Origin: Aptenodytes patagonicus
Taxonomy: Eukaryota > Chordata > Aves > Sphenisciformes > Spheniscidae
Assembly (NCBI RefSeq): GCF_965638725.1
Contig: NC_134951.1
Span: 106,167,811-106,231,810, forward strand
Reading direction: 5' to 3'
Length of the DNA stretch: 64,000 nt
A program made the position numbers and the translations under genes. Every line of letters begins with the position of its first letter. Position 1 is the stretch's first letter. The notes beneath the pieces were generated by a model. The model saw only the letters and a program-made list of their open reading frames with translations, was not told where the DNA came from and ran no database searches. Shown here piece after piece: positions 1 to 12,847 of this stretch.

Positions 1-1612
1 AAACCAAAAAACAAAACAAAACACTGGGTTGGTAGCAAAAATATACTGAAAGCTGGATTCAGAAGGAAATTGGTCAGTTTGTATTGGTGTGGTGGGCTCA
101 GCTGTGAAGGGACCATGAGATGTGAGTCAGTTGAAGAGAATCCAAAAGGAAAGCAAAAAGTATTGCCCAAGGTCTAGAAAACATGACCTAAGGGAAGATT
201 TGGGGTGAGAGAAATGGGGGAATTAAAAAGAAAAAAAAATACATGTCTTTCTCATGTTTACAGAGGAGTGGGTAGATTACAGCCTGTCGTGTATACAAAT
301 CTTGGTTGCAAGAGGAGAGATAATAAATGGTCTCCATGCCCACTCTGAATAGCAGAAATAGCTTCTTATTTAAATTGCAAAGAAGGAAAGATTTTGTTTA
401 AACATTAGGAGACCTTAGATGCAAGGTTAAGTATAGGATAGATTAACTGTTGGGTTCCCGAGCCTTTGAGAACCCAGTTAAAAGCTGACTGGAAAATTAT
501 CTGTGAGGAGTGATTTAGATTTGGCTTATGCTACCTTGGGCAGAGCGGTGGCTTGGGGATTCTCCAAAGGCTTTGCTTCCGATGCAAACATGGGGTTTAA
601 GGCCATGTTTCATCTCAAGCTTGTTAAAAGCGGAAGAAAGACTCTCTCAGTGGTTATTGAACTGGGTCATCCACGTAAACCCTGTGGTCTGTGTCGGAAA
701 TGCAGAGGGGAAAAAAGCAAACTGTTTGTGGAGTATTCCCCAGGACTCTGGGATGGGTGTGTGCGATGGCGTGACCTGCCCTGCAGGTGCAGATGGACGC
801 CTGTTTGCTGATCATTGGTGATGCTTCTTGACCGATGCCCCCTTGCACAGATCCTCATCGCTGTCACGGTCCGGAGGCCGTGGCCATCTCTGAGCTGCCA
901 GGTCCCGGGTGGCCACTGAGCGTCTGCTGCAGCTTCCTGGACCCGGGTGCTTTCAGCAGGAGGTGGGATAGGAAGGCTTCCCGGGGTCCCTTCTGATTCC
1001 AGCTATCTGATGATACTATGTAAAGGGAAGAGAGGGCTGCCGCTAGCCTCAGAAGGGACAGCCGAGGTACCCATGCACTAGCAGGCAGCGTGTTGTTAAG
1101 TAAGCAAAATGTCTTTCCTGTTCAGTTTAAATCTGTCTTAATAACCATATAGCATCCTGGAGAGCTGTGCTTCAGAACCAGCACGTATATGGCTTGCAAA
1201 CAGAGTGCATGTTAAATACAACTTAGTATTTAAATAGCGTGAGTGTCGCTGTGACAGGTAAGTCGGTAGTAATTTGACTGCTCATTTAGGCCAATTATTT
1301 TGAAGACTCCCTCCCTGGCTGTGGAGTTATCTCCATGCTGACGACACCTTGAAATCATGACAGCAGTGAGCTTATAAAAGCAGGTGTTGGGAGACCTGAT
1401 GCTGCACATGGTGACAAGGCAGCTCCAGTTCAGTCACTGTGTTTGCCTGCTGGCAGCGGGGTCATGTGTGGGTGTGGACCTGAGGAGGAGATGCTGGCCC
1501 TGTCCCTTGGACCATGTTAACTAGGCATACACCACACTAAATGGCTTGAAGCTAAATAGCTTTACAACTTCAGCTTTTTCTTGCCTCTGATACACATTCA
1601 TAATTGGCTGTC

Positions 1613-1645
<33 letters not shown>

Positions 1646-3193
1646 AGTTAGAAGATAGGAAATTCAGTGGGTCGTCTTGTTTGTGGGTACCTCCCATGCA
1701 TTGTCCGCATGTAATACTTCTCCGGACAGAGATGGGGCTTTGCAGAGGCTACTGCTGCAATCAGCACTGAGGAGCCACTGTGGGGGATAAAGGGGCCCCA
1801 TTGTGTGCCCTTGTCGGAGCTGCTCCCTGCTTCCAGCAGTGGGGTTTCTGTGGCTGATTGTGAGCATGTAGGAGGCAGGCTAACTCTAATTTGTCTTCTG
1901 TACTGCAGGCAGAGTGTAAAGGGCAGTTGTTTACAAATGAAAAGATAATTTCTAACTTGGATAAATGGGACACGGAATGGCTGTGACAGGCTGTAATAGC
2001 GGTGGAAGCTGTGTTGCCATTTGCAGTCAATACAAGGTTTAAAATGCATGAGGTGGGTGAATTAGAAAGTGGGAAAAACAAAGTCTAATGGTTTCAGATG
2101 CATATTTTCATCATCTTCTCTAATACAAATATTTTTATCATTTAATATTGTGTTTCTGTAGAGTAGGGATCTGTTTACAAAGCTCTTCTCAGGGAAAGGA
2201 CACGCATAGAGAAGACTTCAAAATAGAAGTCATCCTTTGGTTTGGTTTTTAGCTTTTTTTTTGGTGTGTCATTGAATATGACTCTTCTGGCCTTTTTTTT
2301 TATCTCCTTCCAGTATTTTTTTTTTAAAACTCTTCAGGATTTCAGGATCTGCTTGTGGAAGGTGATAGGATACCTAGTTGGTTGATGCTGTGGTGTCAGT
2401 CTGGCATGACAGCTTTCTCAGCTGAGCTGAGATTAGGTTGCTTGTTTCTCATCACAGTGTTGTCCCTGTCAGATAACTCTACTCCAAAGATGAGAGTCCA
2501 GATTGTAAATAAACTTTGTGAACTTGCAAGATCCTGGGCATGCGCAGTTTCCTGCACTCCTGCAGGAAATCCTATGTTTTCTACTACTTTCCCAGTCCAC
2601 AGGACGTAGGGAGCAGCAGCAAGATGATAGCTCAGCTTGCAGTGGTGTGAAGTGTCTGTGTTGGCAGAGCTTTCTGCACAGCAGACTTGAGTAAAAAGGC
2701 ATTAAATTCTTATCTGCACCTATAGCTATAGGCTCAGAGGCATTTGTAGCTTTCAGGGGGCCATCATGTAACCATCCTCTCCCCTGTTTTTTTCCAGAGG
2801 AGAGCCAGGGTTATTTTGAAAATAAGCTAAACTTGGTCCTGCTGTGGGAGCTTGCATGATTGCCAGCTTTTGCAGCTCAGCAGGGCTTTGTGTTACAGTC
2901 TGAAGTGATGCTCGTGGAGCTGCTGGAGAGGCAGAGAGGACTGCGTTCCTCCAACCCATCTTCAGAGGCTGGAAGGCACTGGGATGCCAAACGCCTTTTC
3001 CCTGCCCCCCCCCCGAGCCATTCTCCAGAAGTCAACAGGGCTCTGGCAAGTTGCTGAAGAGGAGAATCAAGTTCACCAGCACTTGCTGAGATAAGAACCG
3101 GAGGCGCTTGGCTCTTAGTGTACGAGAGGATGCTTTGATTCCTGTCAACTGCTCCAACTGAAAGGACTGAAAACCTTTTTGTTTCTGTCCTAG
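1..3193 (+). other. VASH2: VASH2 intron (3' part), no exon seen
   Basis: This is non-coding intron upstream of the catalytic-Cys exon. I looked for the preceding vasohibin exon (region around NYMKTLQ and FFEIRKMRPLSG) and did not find it. The stretch holds a 31-base C homopolymer at 1,614-1,644, T-rich runs at 2,250-2,330 and otherwise G/T-rich intron sequence. It ends in a good acceptor, TTTCTGTCCTAG, before 3,194. Short open frames here show no recognisable protein. Confidence 0.75.
1614..1644. repeat. poly-C homopolymer (31 bases)
   Basis: An uninterrupted run of 31 C lies in a VASH2 intron. The minus strand is a G run able to form a G-quadruplex. Its length may be an assembly estimate, because homopolymers of this size are hard to sequence. 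Confidence 0.95.
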
Positions 3194-3268
3194 GTTAATG
3201 GAGACAGCAAAAGAAATGACCAGGGAGTCCTTACCTATCAAATGCCTTGAAGCAGTTATCCTGGGGAT
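3194..3268 (+). CDS. VASH2: VASH2 coding exon with the catalytic cysteine
   Basis: A 75-nt exon reading (G)-LMETAKEMTRESLPIKC then LEAVILG-(I). The Cys in PIKCLEAV corresponds to the active-site cysteine of vasohibins (Cys158 in human VASH2). The acceptor is CTGTCCTAG/GTTAATG. The donor is GGGGAT/GTATCC, a weak match to consensus; it is chosen because the split codon AT + A then reads Ile and restores the family sequence G-I-Y-L-T-N-G across to the exon at 12,466. The exon starts and ends in the same phase, so skipping it would not shift the frame but would remove the catalytic Cys. Confidence 0.95.
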
Positions 3269-6200
3269 GTATCCTTTCACATGCCTCTGTGGCTTTTTCC
3301 ACTGCAGAGCCATTTTATATATTGCCCTTTCTGGATGGTGTTTGAGATGGTCACAGCCAAAGGTGAGTGCCAGCAGCTCGGGGAACTGCCGTGGTGTTGA
3401 TCAACAAGTTGCTGAATTGCCTAGGCTTGTCGGTGGGAGCTTGGATGCTGTGTCCCCGGTTCACAAGTGTCATGCTCTGGCTGTGCCGACTTTGTCTCCT
3501 GCCCTGGTAATCTGCATAATGTCAGGATCTGACCCAAAGTGCCCAGATAAGTATCTGTCTACACAATCCCTGTTTTCTTCATTAGTATTTCTCTGCCAGT
3601 TATTGTTGAAGCTTGGTAACACCTGAGGAATGCAGGTTTTGTCCTATGTTTGTCTATTGTTTACACGGCAAAGTCATGTTAGTTAGTTTTTGTCTCAGCC
3701 CACAACTGTGCTTTGTGCAGAAACGTGTATTATAGTTAAACACTTAAGTTTTACCGTAACATAATGTTTGCCTCCTATTCAGTCTCAGAAAAACATGCCA
3801 AGAATATTTTCATTTAGAGACTGTCTTGCTTCTTGACCCTCTTGTGCTGTCACTGGTAAATCAACCTGCATCATCCTAAAACACTAGAGGAGGGCAAGAC
3901 AGGGTTGCAGGAATAATTGTATGCCAGATACGTCTTACCACCACTGATCAAGTTTGATTTAAAACAAAACGAAAACCCAACCCAAAATAAACCCTGAAGC
4001 AGACCAGCTTCTGGCATGTCTCTGCGGCGTTTTGCTTGCTGCTGCTGCCCCCTCTCGTGGGAGAAGCATCTGGCAGAGCCCCGCAGGTAGTGCCCGGTGT
4101 TGGCTCATGAGAAGGGGTGGCTGCTGTGAGGTGGGAAGGGGACGTGGGCTGAGCAAGTGTCATATGCGGTGTGTGAGACCCGATGCCGGATGCGGTCCCC
4201 ACTGTGCTAGGTGGTCTGCGGTGTGCACTGGGTGCTGCTCGTGGCTGCGCTTGGCTCCCCATGTGCCAGAGATAGGCTTCCAGTCTGAGTCTGAAAGGTG
4301 GCTCTGGCTGACGGGGCTTCCCCTGCAAATGCTGGCAAGGTCTGCATGCAGCTAGAGGGATGGAGGTCCTGGGGGCTTGATGTCAGCAAGAGACTCAAAC
4401 CGATGCCCTCCCAGAAACAGAAATTATGTCAGTGGATCTGTTGTGCTTCCCCTTGTGTCAGGGTTGTGTCCCGAACTATTTAGGGACCAAAGGGATGGGG
4501 GAAATAATCCCCAGATGGAGTTGATGCTGCTCTGCAGTACTGATATGTGTCAGTGTGGCTTCTAGTGCTGTATTTCTAGCACTGAACCAATTATTCCACA
4601 TACCACACGAGCAGAGGCTGATTAGTGGTGTACAGATAACCATGATAACCTAAAAGTATTCTTGCTGATCTAAGTTTTGACCATTTTATTTTCATTTGGA
4701 AAGAGGGTTTTTTCTGCTTGCCTCAAACCTGACTTTTGTTTAGTTTTGGGGTTTTTTTGAGCAGTGGGGGAAGCAAAATAGTTGAAAGCTATGGTTTATA
4801 CTATTTGGTGTCATCTGAAGTTTCTTTGGACTTTTGGATGAATTCTTCTGTCTCTAGATGCTGCTTTAAAAAAAGTTTATGGAAAACTTTTTTTTTAATT
4901 GAGATTACCTCATGAGAAGTCTTAAGCAGGGGGGAGGCTATGGGACAGGCCTGTCTTCCTGTGACTTCTGCTTGCTGTCTTGGAAGTCTCCTGTGTGAGA
5001 ACAGGGGCTATCTGCTGGGGTGGTGATCCAGTAACAGATGCGTTAGGTTTTATATTGCATGGATCTTTTAAACTTTAAGTATTTTGCTTGAGGTGTGGGT
5101 ACACAAAGAGTGTAGCAGTGGTGACTGGATGGGCTGTCTGAATGTGTGTGCTTTGACAGTGGCTGGTACGAAGCTTGTGCCCGTGCAGAACCTTGTGGTG
5201 CCATGCTGCATGTGGGTTTTTAGGATGCATCTTTGTAACAGCACGTGGGGAAGTTTGCTGATTTTTCTCAGCTGTGAGATTTTGATCTTCAGCATTGCCC
5301 TCTGGATGCGGACATGGTGAGGCCAGCAGCTGCGACTTGCTTTCCAAGGTCAGGCGGTTACCAGATAAGAGATGTGCTTACCCTCTCCTGAGTGTCAAAC
5401 CAATGTCTTCACGTATGCCTGAGCTGAGCATCCCTGTGTGTGTGTTAACCTCTGGTTCCCTTCTCTGTCTCTGGAAATAAGGTACTGCTTTTAATTTGTG
5501 TGCTGGCAGGCTTTGCCATGTTGCTTGGATACTGAAAAGAGCCCAGCCCACTACAGCGGACCCTTGGTGTGAGTCTTCATTCAAAGGCTGGCTCGCGCAG
5601 AGCAGCTTAGCAAGATGTCATTTTAATTGAGCTGCTTGCTGGCTCGTGCAATTGCCTTTTACTATGCAACTTCTTATAAAATGCTTCTGTAATCCCTCCT
5701 GGTGCAGAATTGCGTTTTGCATAATTGCCTTCGCACTAGATCTTGAAGCGTTTTTATAGGGCAATGAGTTAAAATACTGAGCTACCCTGTCTGTACGCAC
5801 CAAGGCAGCAGCTGCTGCGAGATCACCGAAAGCTCGTATAGATCTTCCAATATTATTTTGCAGCAATCTGCACGGCTCTTTTCTTCTCTGTGTAGCTGTC
5901 TGAACTGGCTTCGTATCTCTCTGCTTACATGGTCTGCTTGTCAGTGCCTAACTAGAGGCATTCCTCCTGCTGTCTTCCCCAGGGCATTTCTGAGTTCAGT
6001 TGTAAGTCAGCTGAATAATGGTGTGTTCAGCAAGGATCGAAATGACTTGTGCTCAAGAAAGGGAATAGTAAACCAAAAAGTGCCAAGGGAATTTTATCCG
6101 TGCTGTATTCACTTTATTAAAATGGGGAGAGCAAAATATCAGAGGGGGAGAGGGAAGCAGCAGGGTGCATCCATCCTCAGGGAGTCTCGCAGAGTGTGTC

Positions 6201-9200
6201 TGTGTTGGGTGAACATAAGTCACTCCCATTGCCTTCAGTGTGCCTCTCCCAGTTCATGCGAAGTAACGGTCAGACCCATGCAGTGTATTAGACCTCCCCC
6301 CGCCCAATAATATCATTAAACGAGGAAGAGGAGAGCAGAAGTGCCTCAGTAGGGAGAAATGATTTAATAGACTCTGCACTATGCCTTCTGTGCATTTAAT
6401 CAATGGATGGTGTTTATCACCACTGGAGACCTGGGCCCATCCTGCTCCTCTTGCCTAGCAGGTACATCCCTGGGCTTGGGAGCGAGTGGTTTTCAATGGG
6501 GGGGGGGGGGAGTTTCTTGCCGCAGTCATTGCAGGATATTGATGTCCCCGCAGTGCCCCTCTTTGCCTCCTGCATGCTTGTCCACAGCTCGACCCACTTG
6601 CTAACTGAAATATGGGTGAGGAGGGTCCTGCTGAATATCTACAGCCCCTCTGGTAGCTGGGAAGAGCTGGGAGAGAGCTTTTAATTGCTTCCATTGCCAT
6701 GGTCTAATCTTAAGCTAGTCACCTCAGACTGCAGCTGGGCACTGGAGAACAGGTGCCTCAAAAGGAGCGATGCCTGCCTGGCAGTCCTGCTTTGGGAGGC
6801 TGAGCCAGCTGCTCGAGGTGTTCCTTTGTGGGTGCTGGAGCTGCAGGGGGGGGAACCCAGGCTCTCTGTGCAGACGATATCCAGATGTGGGCTCGGTAGC
6901 ACTCTGCCTCACAGTAAGCAATCCCAAACCTGGGATCTTGGCGCTCCTGGAGCCTGTGGGAAATGCTGTCTGACTCCAGGCTGTGGTTGGATACTTCTCC
7001 GAGTGTTTACTGCTGGTGGTCGGAGGCCCTCTGACATTGCAAGCAGTTGCTTGGTTTCTTGGGAAAAATAGCTCTTCTGTTTTTACTGAGGCCTTATCTG
7101 ATGGTTTTGAAGTGTGAGGTTTATTCTCCTCTTGCTCCACCTCCTCACTCTGAGCTAGTGGCTTCAGCATTGCTAGCGTAAATAAAGCTGCCTTCTTGCT
7201 CCTCTCAGCGTGCTCTCATCCCCTCCAGCTTGCTTGTGCCCTGTGGCACAGCCTGCTGCGATGGCTCGGGGTGCCTGCTCACGCTTCCTCAGCCCTTGTG
7301 GGTGGCAGGAGAGGAGGGGAGCAGACACCCCGTGGCTTTCTGTGCTCATCTCGACCAGCAAAAAACACCCTTGCTGGGCTCTAAGACATGAAGCACTGCA
7401 ATGTCATCTTGTCTGAGTTAAATAAGGGAGAATTTCAAACTAAAAAATAACAAATTGATTAGTACAAGCAGTGCAATGGGCGCTCATTTGCTCAATATCA
7501 GATTCATCTGGCTTTCCCTTTTTTGCCTTTGGTTTGTAAGGCAGAATGGGACTTGTAGCGGAGACACCAGAAGGTTTCAGGTGTGATGCTGGGTCTTCCT
7601 GCAGCTGGAGGAGAAGCACTTGCGAGTCTGGGCACCGGATCAGCTGGGTGCTTAGACCCGCTCGAACTTCAGTGTTGGTGGGCTCATCTGATCAAACAAT
7701 TGATGCTGGCACTTACCTCTGAAACCTGAGACTGTCTTGGTTTGTTTCAAACTGCTGTGGGCTCTTCAGGGCCTTGCTGCACTGGCTTTTTTCCTTTGGG
7801 GCTCTGAGGAGGAGGGTCTCCCCACGCCCCCTGCCTCTGGGGGTCTGGGTCCCTGTTGGTGCTGCAGGGAGGGGGCACGGCGCAGGGGTGGCACTCATCT
7901 CCTCACCTGCTGCTAGTGCACCCCTTGCACAGTCCCTGCCTGTCAGCTTGGCAAACGCACCAGGTTTTTTTTCCTCCAGCTAAACTCCTGCTGAAGATGG
8001 TTTAGATGCAGGTGAGCTGAGGTCCTTGCAGCGTGTCCCTTTGCCTCCTGTTCAGCTGGCTGTGGTTCCTAGTGGTGGTGGGAAAGCTGCTGGTGGTAAG
8101 TAACCCGAGCTCACCTAGCCACGGGGAGCCAGCTGCTGTCCAGAGGGTGCTATCAGCTGCTAAGACCTATTTCCAGAAATATTCGAAGACTGGAGCCACA
8201 GTGCTGGCATGTGGAAAGATCCTGCTCTGATTATTTATTAATAATAATAATAAAAAGGCAAGAGAACATTTTTTTTTCTAAAAGTTGCTGCTGGCAAATA
8301 AACAAGGTGAAGGGCTTCAAGTCTCTCTTCTGAACGGGAACTGCTCTGTGCTCTGCAGTGGGGGCATCTGTGTAGGGAAGTGTCTGTACTGGGGGGGAAG
8401 ATGCTGGGACTTCTTTGTGGGACTTTTTTGACATTAGAGTTCACCAGGAGGTTAAAAAAAACCAAAACCAACCCAGACAAACCACAGAAGGGCATTGGTT
8501 GAGTCATTGTGTGAGTGTGCAGATTTCAAGAAAACCCATTGAGATGCTTTCTGCTCCAGAGTTTTAAAACTAAGGGGTTGACTCAGCTAACACCTTAACT
8601 AATTCTCCCCTTTTCTTTTGAACTAAGGATGCTACTCCTCATTTGCCCCACTGCCCAGGAAGGTCCAGGTGGTGGCCAGAGTGCAGGTTTTGTGACCCAA
8701 GTCTTGCTTGTATTTGAGTCTGGGATCTGAATGTCTCCCAAGTATCCAAGCTACGTTGTGCGTGAGCCTGGGTGGTGAAGGAGATGGGACTACGGGAAGC
8801 AAAACAACCTGTGGCTCAGAGAATGGTGTACTTAATGTCGACTTGCAGGTACGTAGTAGCTGCATGCTGGCCTGGGAAATCTGGCCCTTTCTGCAGGCTG
8901 CTAGCAGTATTGGTGTGCTCAAGAAAGCCTACTTGTTAATAGAGCCATAGTGGTTTACCCCAATGGTCTGTCACCCCCAAAGCATGTTGTATGCTTCAGG
9001 CCCGATTCTTCTTTCACTCCTTTGACCCAAACCTGTCTCTTTCAAAATCAGCCCCCTGGGGTATGAGAACAGAATTCATAATTTGCCTAATACACGCAGC
9101 CCTGGCCAGCAGGCATTAGGGTCTGTGGGGTGGAAGAAATTGAGGTTGAAGGACTAGTATGAGGCTGCAGAAGAGCTGAGCGTCGGGGTGGGCAGGGTTT

Positions 9201-12200
9201 GGGAATCTCCAAGGGATGGGGACATGCCATACCAACCCATTCCTGTGAGACCCTGGTGGAGCTCCAGGTATCGTCCTTGTGCATTTCCTGGGTGTGGGGG
9301 AAGGGGAGGGATACTGGGGCAAGTGGTGGCCAGCCAGAAGATTAGTGTCCCTCTTGTGTGATCTCCAAGGAGATCAGCATCCCTCAGTGCTGTTTTTCTG
9401 CTGCTTTGATTTACACGAAGACCCAGGATCGGGAGGCTACTGAGCTTTCGTTACAGCTGCTTTTGCCCTCTCCTGCTCTGCGCTGCTTCTCTATTGTGGC
9501 ACATAATTTACTCCCTGAGTCTCCATCCTGCAGTTACAGTCCCAGCTCAAAAGTGTGATTACAGCTGCGGCATTGCTGTGTCATTGCCTTTTGTTTGCCA
9601 CAATACAGCTCTACTTGGGCAGAGCAGAAAGGAAAAGAAATAATAATGATGCATGGACGCAGGGGAAGATCTGATGTGCCTTTCCAGCTCGTTTGCTGTG
9701 TATTTCATCTCGGGTGGGGACTCTCATTAACTAGTCACTTAGCAGAAGCAACCTGTACCTAAAGGTTAATTTCCGCAGCGGTTGTTGCTGGGTTATTTGA
9801 TGGTGGGTAATTTCCATCTTCAAAAGATTCTTTTACTCCTACCTAGTATTTAATGAGATTAAATTGCAACTTCTCCGAGACCTCGTGGCAGAAGTGTGTA
9901 TGTGTGGCAGGTGGCCACCAAAGCTTTGTGTGGACTTAATAGAAAGGCACTCGGGGAGCAGAGAGAAAACCCTTTCATAATGAGGGGGAAAAATAGTGGT
10001 GATGTTTGAAAGCTTCATAGGTGTTAATAAAAGATAGTGCTTTTTCAGTTACACAGAATGATAAATACAATGGGCTTCTGCAAGAATCTGTCTGTAGGAC
10101 AAAAATCATTGTAACATGACTTTGATGTACGCAGGATGCTCCTTTTAAGGCCTGGAGCAAGGTGACCTTTTAAATGAGGTGACTGTGGGCTGAGTTTTCC
10201 AGTTGATACAACGTCGCTGGGCCCCATTCTGACGTTGCAGTGTATTTATAATCTTTAATTCTACCGGTGGTGCGGGGTTTTGCCTTGGAGAAGCTAGTCC
10301 TAATGCAACAGCGATCCAGCGAGACCACCGAAGGCAATAGAGCTATTTCTGTTCTGTGTCAGTGTAGCTGGTATCGGGGTGAGCTTTTGACAGTTGCTGC
10401 AGGGTGTTTGCGTTTGCCCATCTGCTGCCTCACCTACATCAGAGGTGGGCGCACGTAGCCTTGGCTGAACGGGGGGTCGTGTGCGCTGTAGGGAGGTCTG
10501 CGCTCTGCTTTGCACGCTCGTCCAGACTTACTGTCCTGCAGATACTGAAGCGCACCACGAGCTGGGCCCATAGCGTTGTCTGTTCCTATACACTCTAATA
10601 CGTTTTCTCCAGACTGCTAAAGCTGATGACATCTAGCACTGAATGCACTTAAATATGTTTGACATTGAACCAAAAAGCTTCCCTGTGGCTGTTTTGAAAG
10701 ATTTTTGCCAATGTGTTTTTCTTGCATTTTTTTGTACAGAGGTTTAACTCCTTGCTCTCGACCTCAGATTCTGGACAGTTCACGAATCTCCTACTAGTTG
10801 GTTTCTGTGTTCACCTGGAGGGCAAAAGTTTGAATATGTGAAATTCAACAAGCGTCAGGTGGGTGAAATACCCCCTTGAGAAAATGCTTTAGAGACAGAT
10901 AAGAGCCACGGGATGCTTTTCCTGCATCCCTGTAGAGAGAAGATGTGAAATGTGGGGTGCGGGGGGGGTCAGCATCCTGGGGAGTTGCACTGGTGGTGAG
11001 GTGGGGTGTCAGGCTGCACAGAACAAGAACCGAGCCTGAACTGTGTTTTATGATATTGATACAAAGGCTTTTTGTGTTCTCAGTTTCCCAGCAGCTGTCG
11101 GGCAGCTGTGCTATGCAGACATGGGAGAAAGGCCAGCCACAGTAACATCCCAGGGCATCTCAGCTGTGCAGTGGCTCTTGTTTCGCTGCTGTTAAAGACC
11201 TCCTTTTTGGGCACAGGGTAGGGGGAGGAGGGGATGCTGGAGATCTCCAGAGCAGGACCCTGGTCTGAGCTGGTTCCCTCAGTTCCAGCGGGGACCGACC
11301 CCACTCCTCTGTTCTTCAGGCTGCCCTCATGCTATCCTGGCAGTGCTGCCCCTTGGGCCAGTGTATTTTGTAGTCACACCGCCCTGACTGACTGCCTTGA
11401 CCACGTCTGCCTCTGGGGATGGCTCCGGGGTTACTGCAGGTGCCTCTGGCTGGAGTAACCCCAGGCTGGAGCATCTTGCTACAGCCTTTTCTGGTCATCC
11501 CTCCTCCATTCCCCAGGCGTGGGTAGGGGGGGGAGCTGCAGAGGGGAAGGGCGCCTGCTGTCCCAGGGGCTGGGTGTCAGCATGTGGAGCCAGGCTGGGT
11601 TTCAGCTGTCCAGGGATTAGCAGCAGGGAGCTGTGTGCAACGTAGGTGCTGACGCAAACCCACTTGCGTGAGGGAATCTCAGTCTCTCCTCCCCCTGCCA
11701 CAGGCCAGCAGCCTCCCGAGGAGATGACCTGGGACCCACACGTAGTTCCCCTCTGAGATCACTTACTACGTTGTTACGGAGCTTGGCTCCGGCCTCTGCA
11801 CGTGGTCCATTTGAAATGGCCAGCCAGTAATTCAGGGGACATGTTTTGCTTTTTAAAAGCGTTTGTTCCTGATGATGTCTCTGTGCTTATCTAATTAATT
11901 ATCCGTCTGGGAGCTTTACTTTGTTTGTCTCAGCAATGCATTACAAGGGTAACATGCAAAAACATTCTTTTATGAGGAGTGGCCATGCTGAGGGCTGGTT
12001 TACAGATGGAAAGGGAGACTGTCACCCTGGAGAGCAATAAATTCAGATTTTTTTTTTATACTGTTTGAAGAGTTGGGAAAATGAGGATCAATAACCTAAG
12101 TCGTACCAAGATCCAGCATGAAACTGAGGGAAACTCTGTTCCCTTTTAGGAGCATGGGAGTTTGATCTTGGTATCAAATGGGGGAGTTCCCACAGATCTG

Positions 12201-12465
12201 GGGAAGGTGGTCTCTCTTCTGGTGTGCTGACCCAATCACTGTTGTGTTTTTTCCTTCCCTGCCTGAAGCATTGCATCTTATTCTCCAAGTAGTGAAATGG
12301 GCTTTGGCAGCATTGACTGTTTCTGGGGCACAGCGAGAATAAATTTGTGTCTGTAAGAAAGCACTTGTCCTGGCAGTTAAAAAGACCCGCTAAAGATGTC
12401 TTACAGGGGTAGTTGTACGTGCTCCCTTCCCAGCGCCGTCGTTGCCTTGACGCAGTGCACACCAG
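3269..12465 (+). other. VASH2: VASH2 intron, 9.2 kb
   Basis: This non-coding intron is moderately GC-rich and G/T-biased on the plus strand. It holds a 13-base G run at 6,498-6,510, a short TAA repeat near 8,233-8,253, and assorted T and A tracts. I see no exon, RNA gene or recognisable transposon. Open frames of 60-150 codons are scattered on both strands, as expected for this composition, and none resembles a known protein. Confidence 0.8.
8233..8253. repeat. short TAA microsatellite
   Basis: About six imperfect TAA units in a VASH2 intron. Confidence 0.8.
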
Positions 12466-12847
12466 ATACTTAACAAATGGGCAGCCCTCCGTGGAACGAT
12501 TCCCCATCAGCTTTAAAACCCACTTCTCAGGGAACTATTTTCATCATGTGGTGCTCGGGATTTACTGCAATGGCCGGTATGGCTCGCTGGGCATGAGCAG
12601 ACGATCAGATCTGATGGACAAACCTCTAACTTACCGAACTCTGAGCGACCTCATCTTTGAATTTGAAGACTCCTATAAAAAGTACTTGCATTCAGTCAAA
12701 AAAGTAAAAATCGGATTATACGTCCCGCACGAGCCGCACAGCTTTCAGCCCATCGAGTGGAAACAGCTGGTCCTCAATGTATCCAAAATGATGCGCACAG
12801 AAGTCAGGAAGGAGCTGGAGAAGTTTGCCAGGGATATGAGGATGAAG
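12466..12847 (+). CDS. VASH2: VASH2 coding exon with active-site His and Ser
   Basis: A 382-nt exon encoding 127 codons after the shared Ile codon, from YLTNGQPSVERFPISFK to KFARDMRMK. It carries the second His of GNYFHH and the Ser of GMSRR, equivalent to His193 and Ser210 of human VASH2, which complete the Cys-His-Ser active site of this transglutaminase-like peptidase. The rest (KKVKIGLYVPHEPHSFQPIEW and following) forms the tubulin- and SVBP-binding core. The acceptor is GCACACCAG/ATACTT and the donor ATGAAG/GTAGGT. Identity to human VASH2 is very high. No stop or frameshift is seen. Confidence 0.97.

Noticed and set aside
1648-2081. Overlapping minus-strand frames of 67-133 codons
   Set aside because: No homology recognised, inside a VASH2 intron on the opposite strand, with length as expected by chance.
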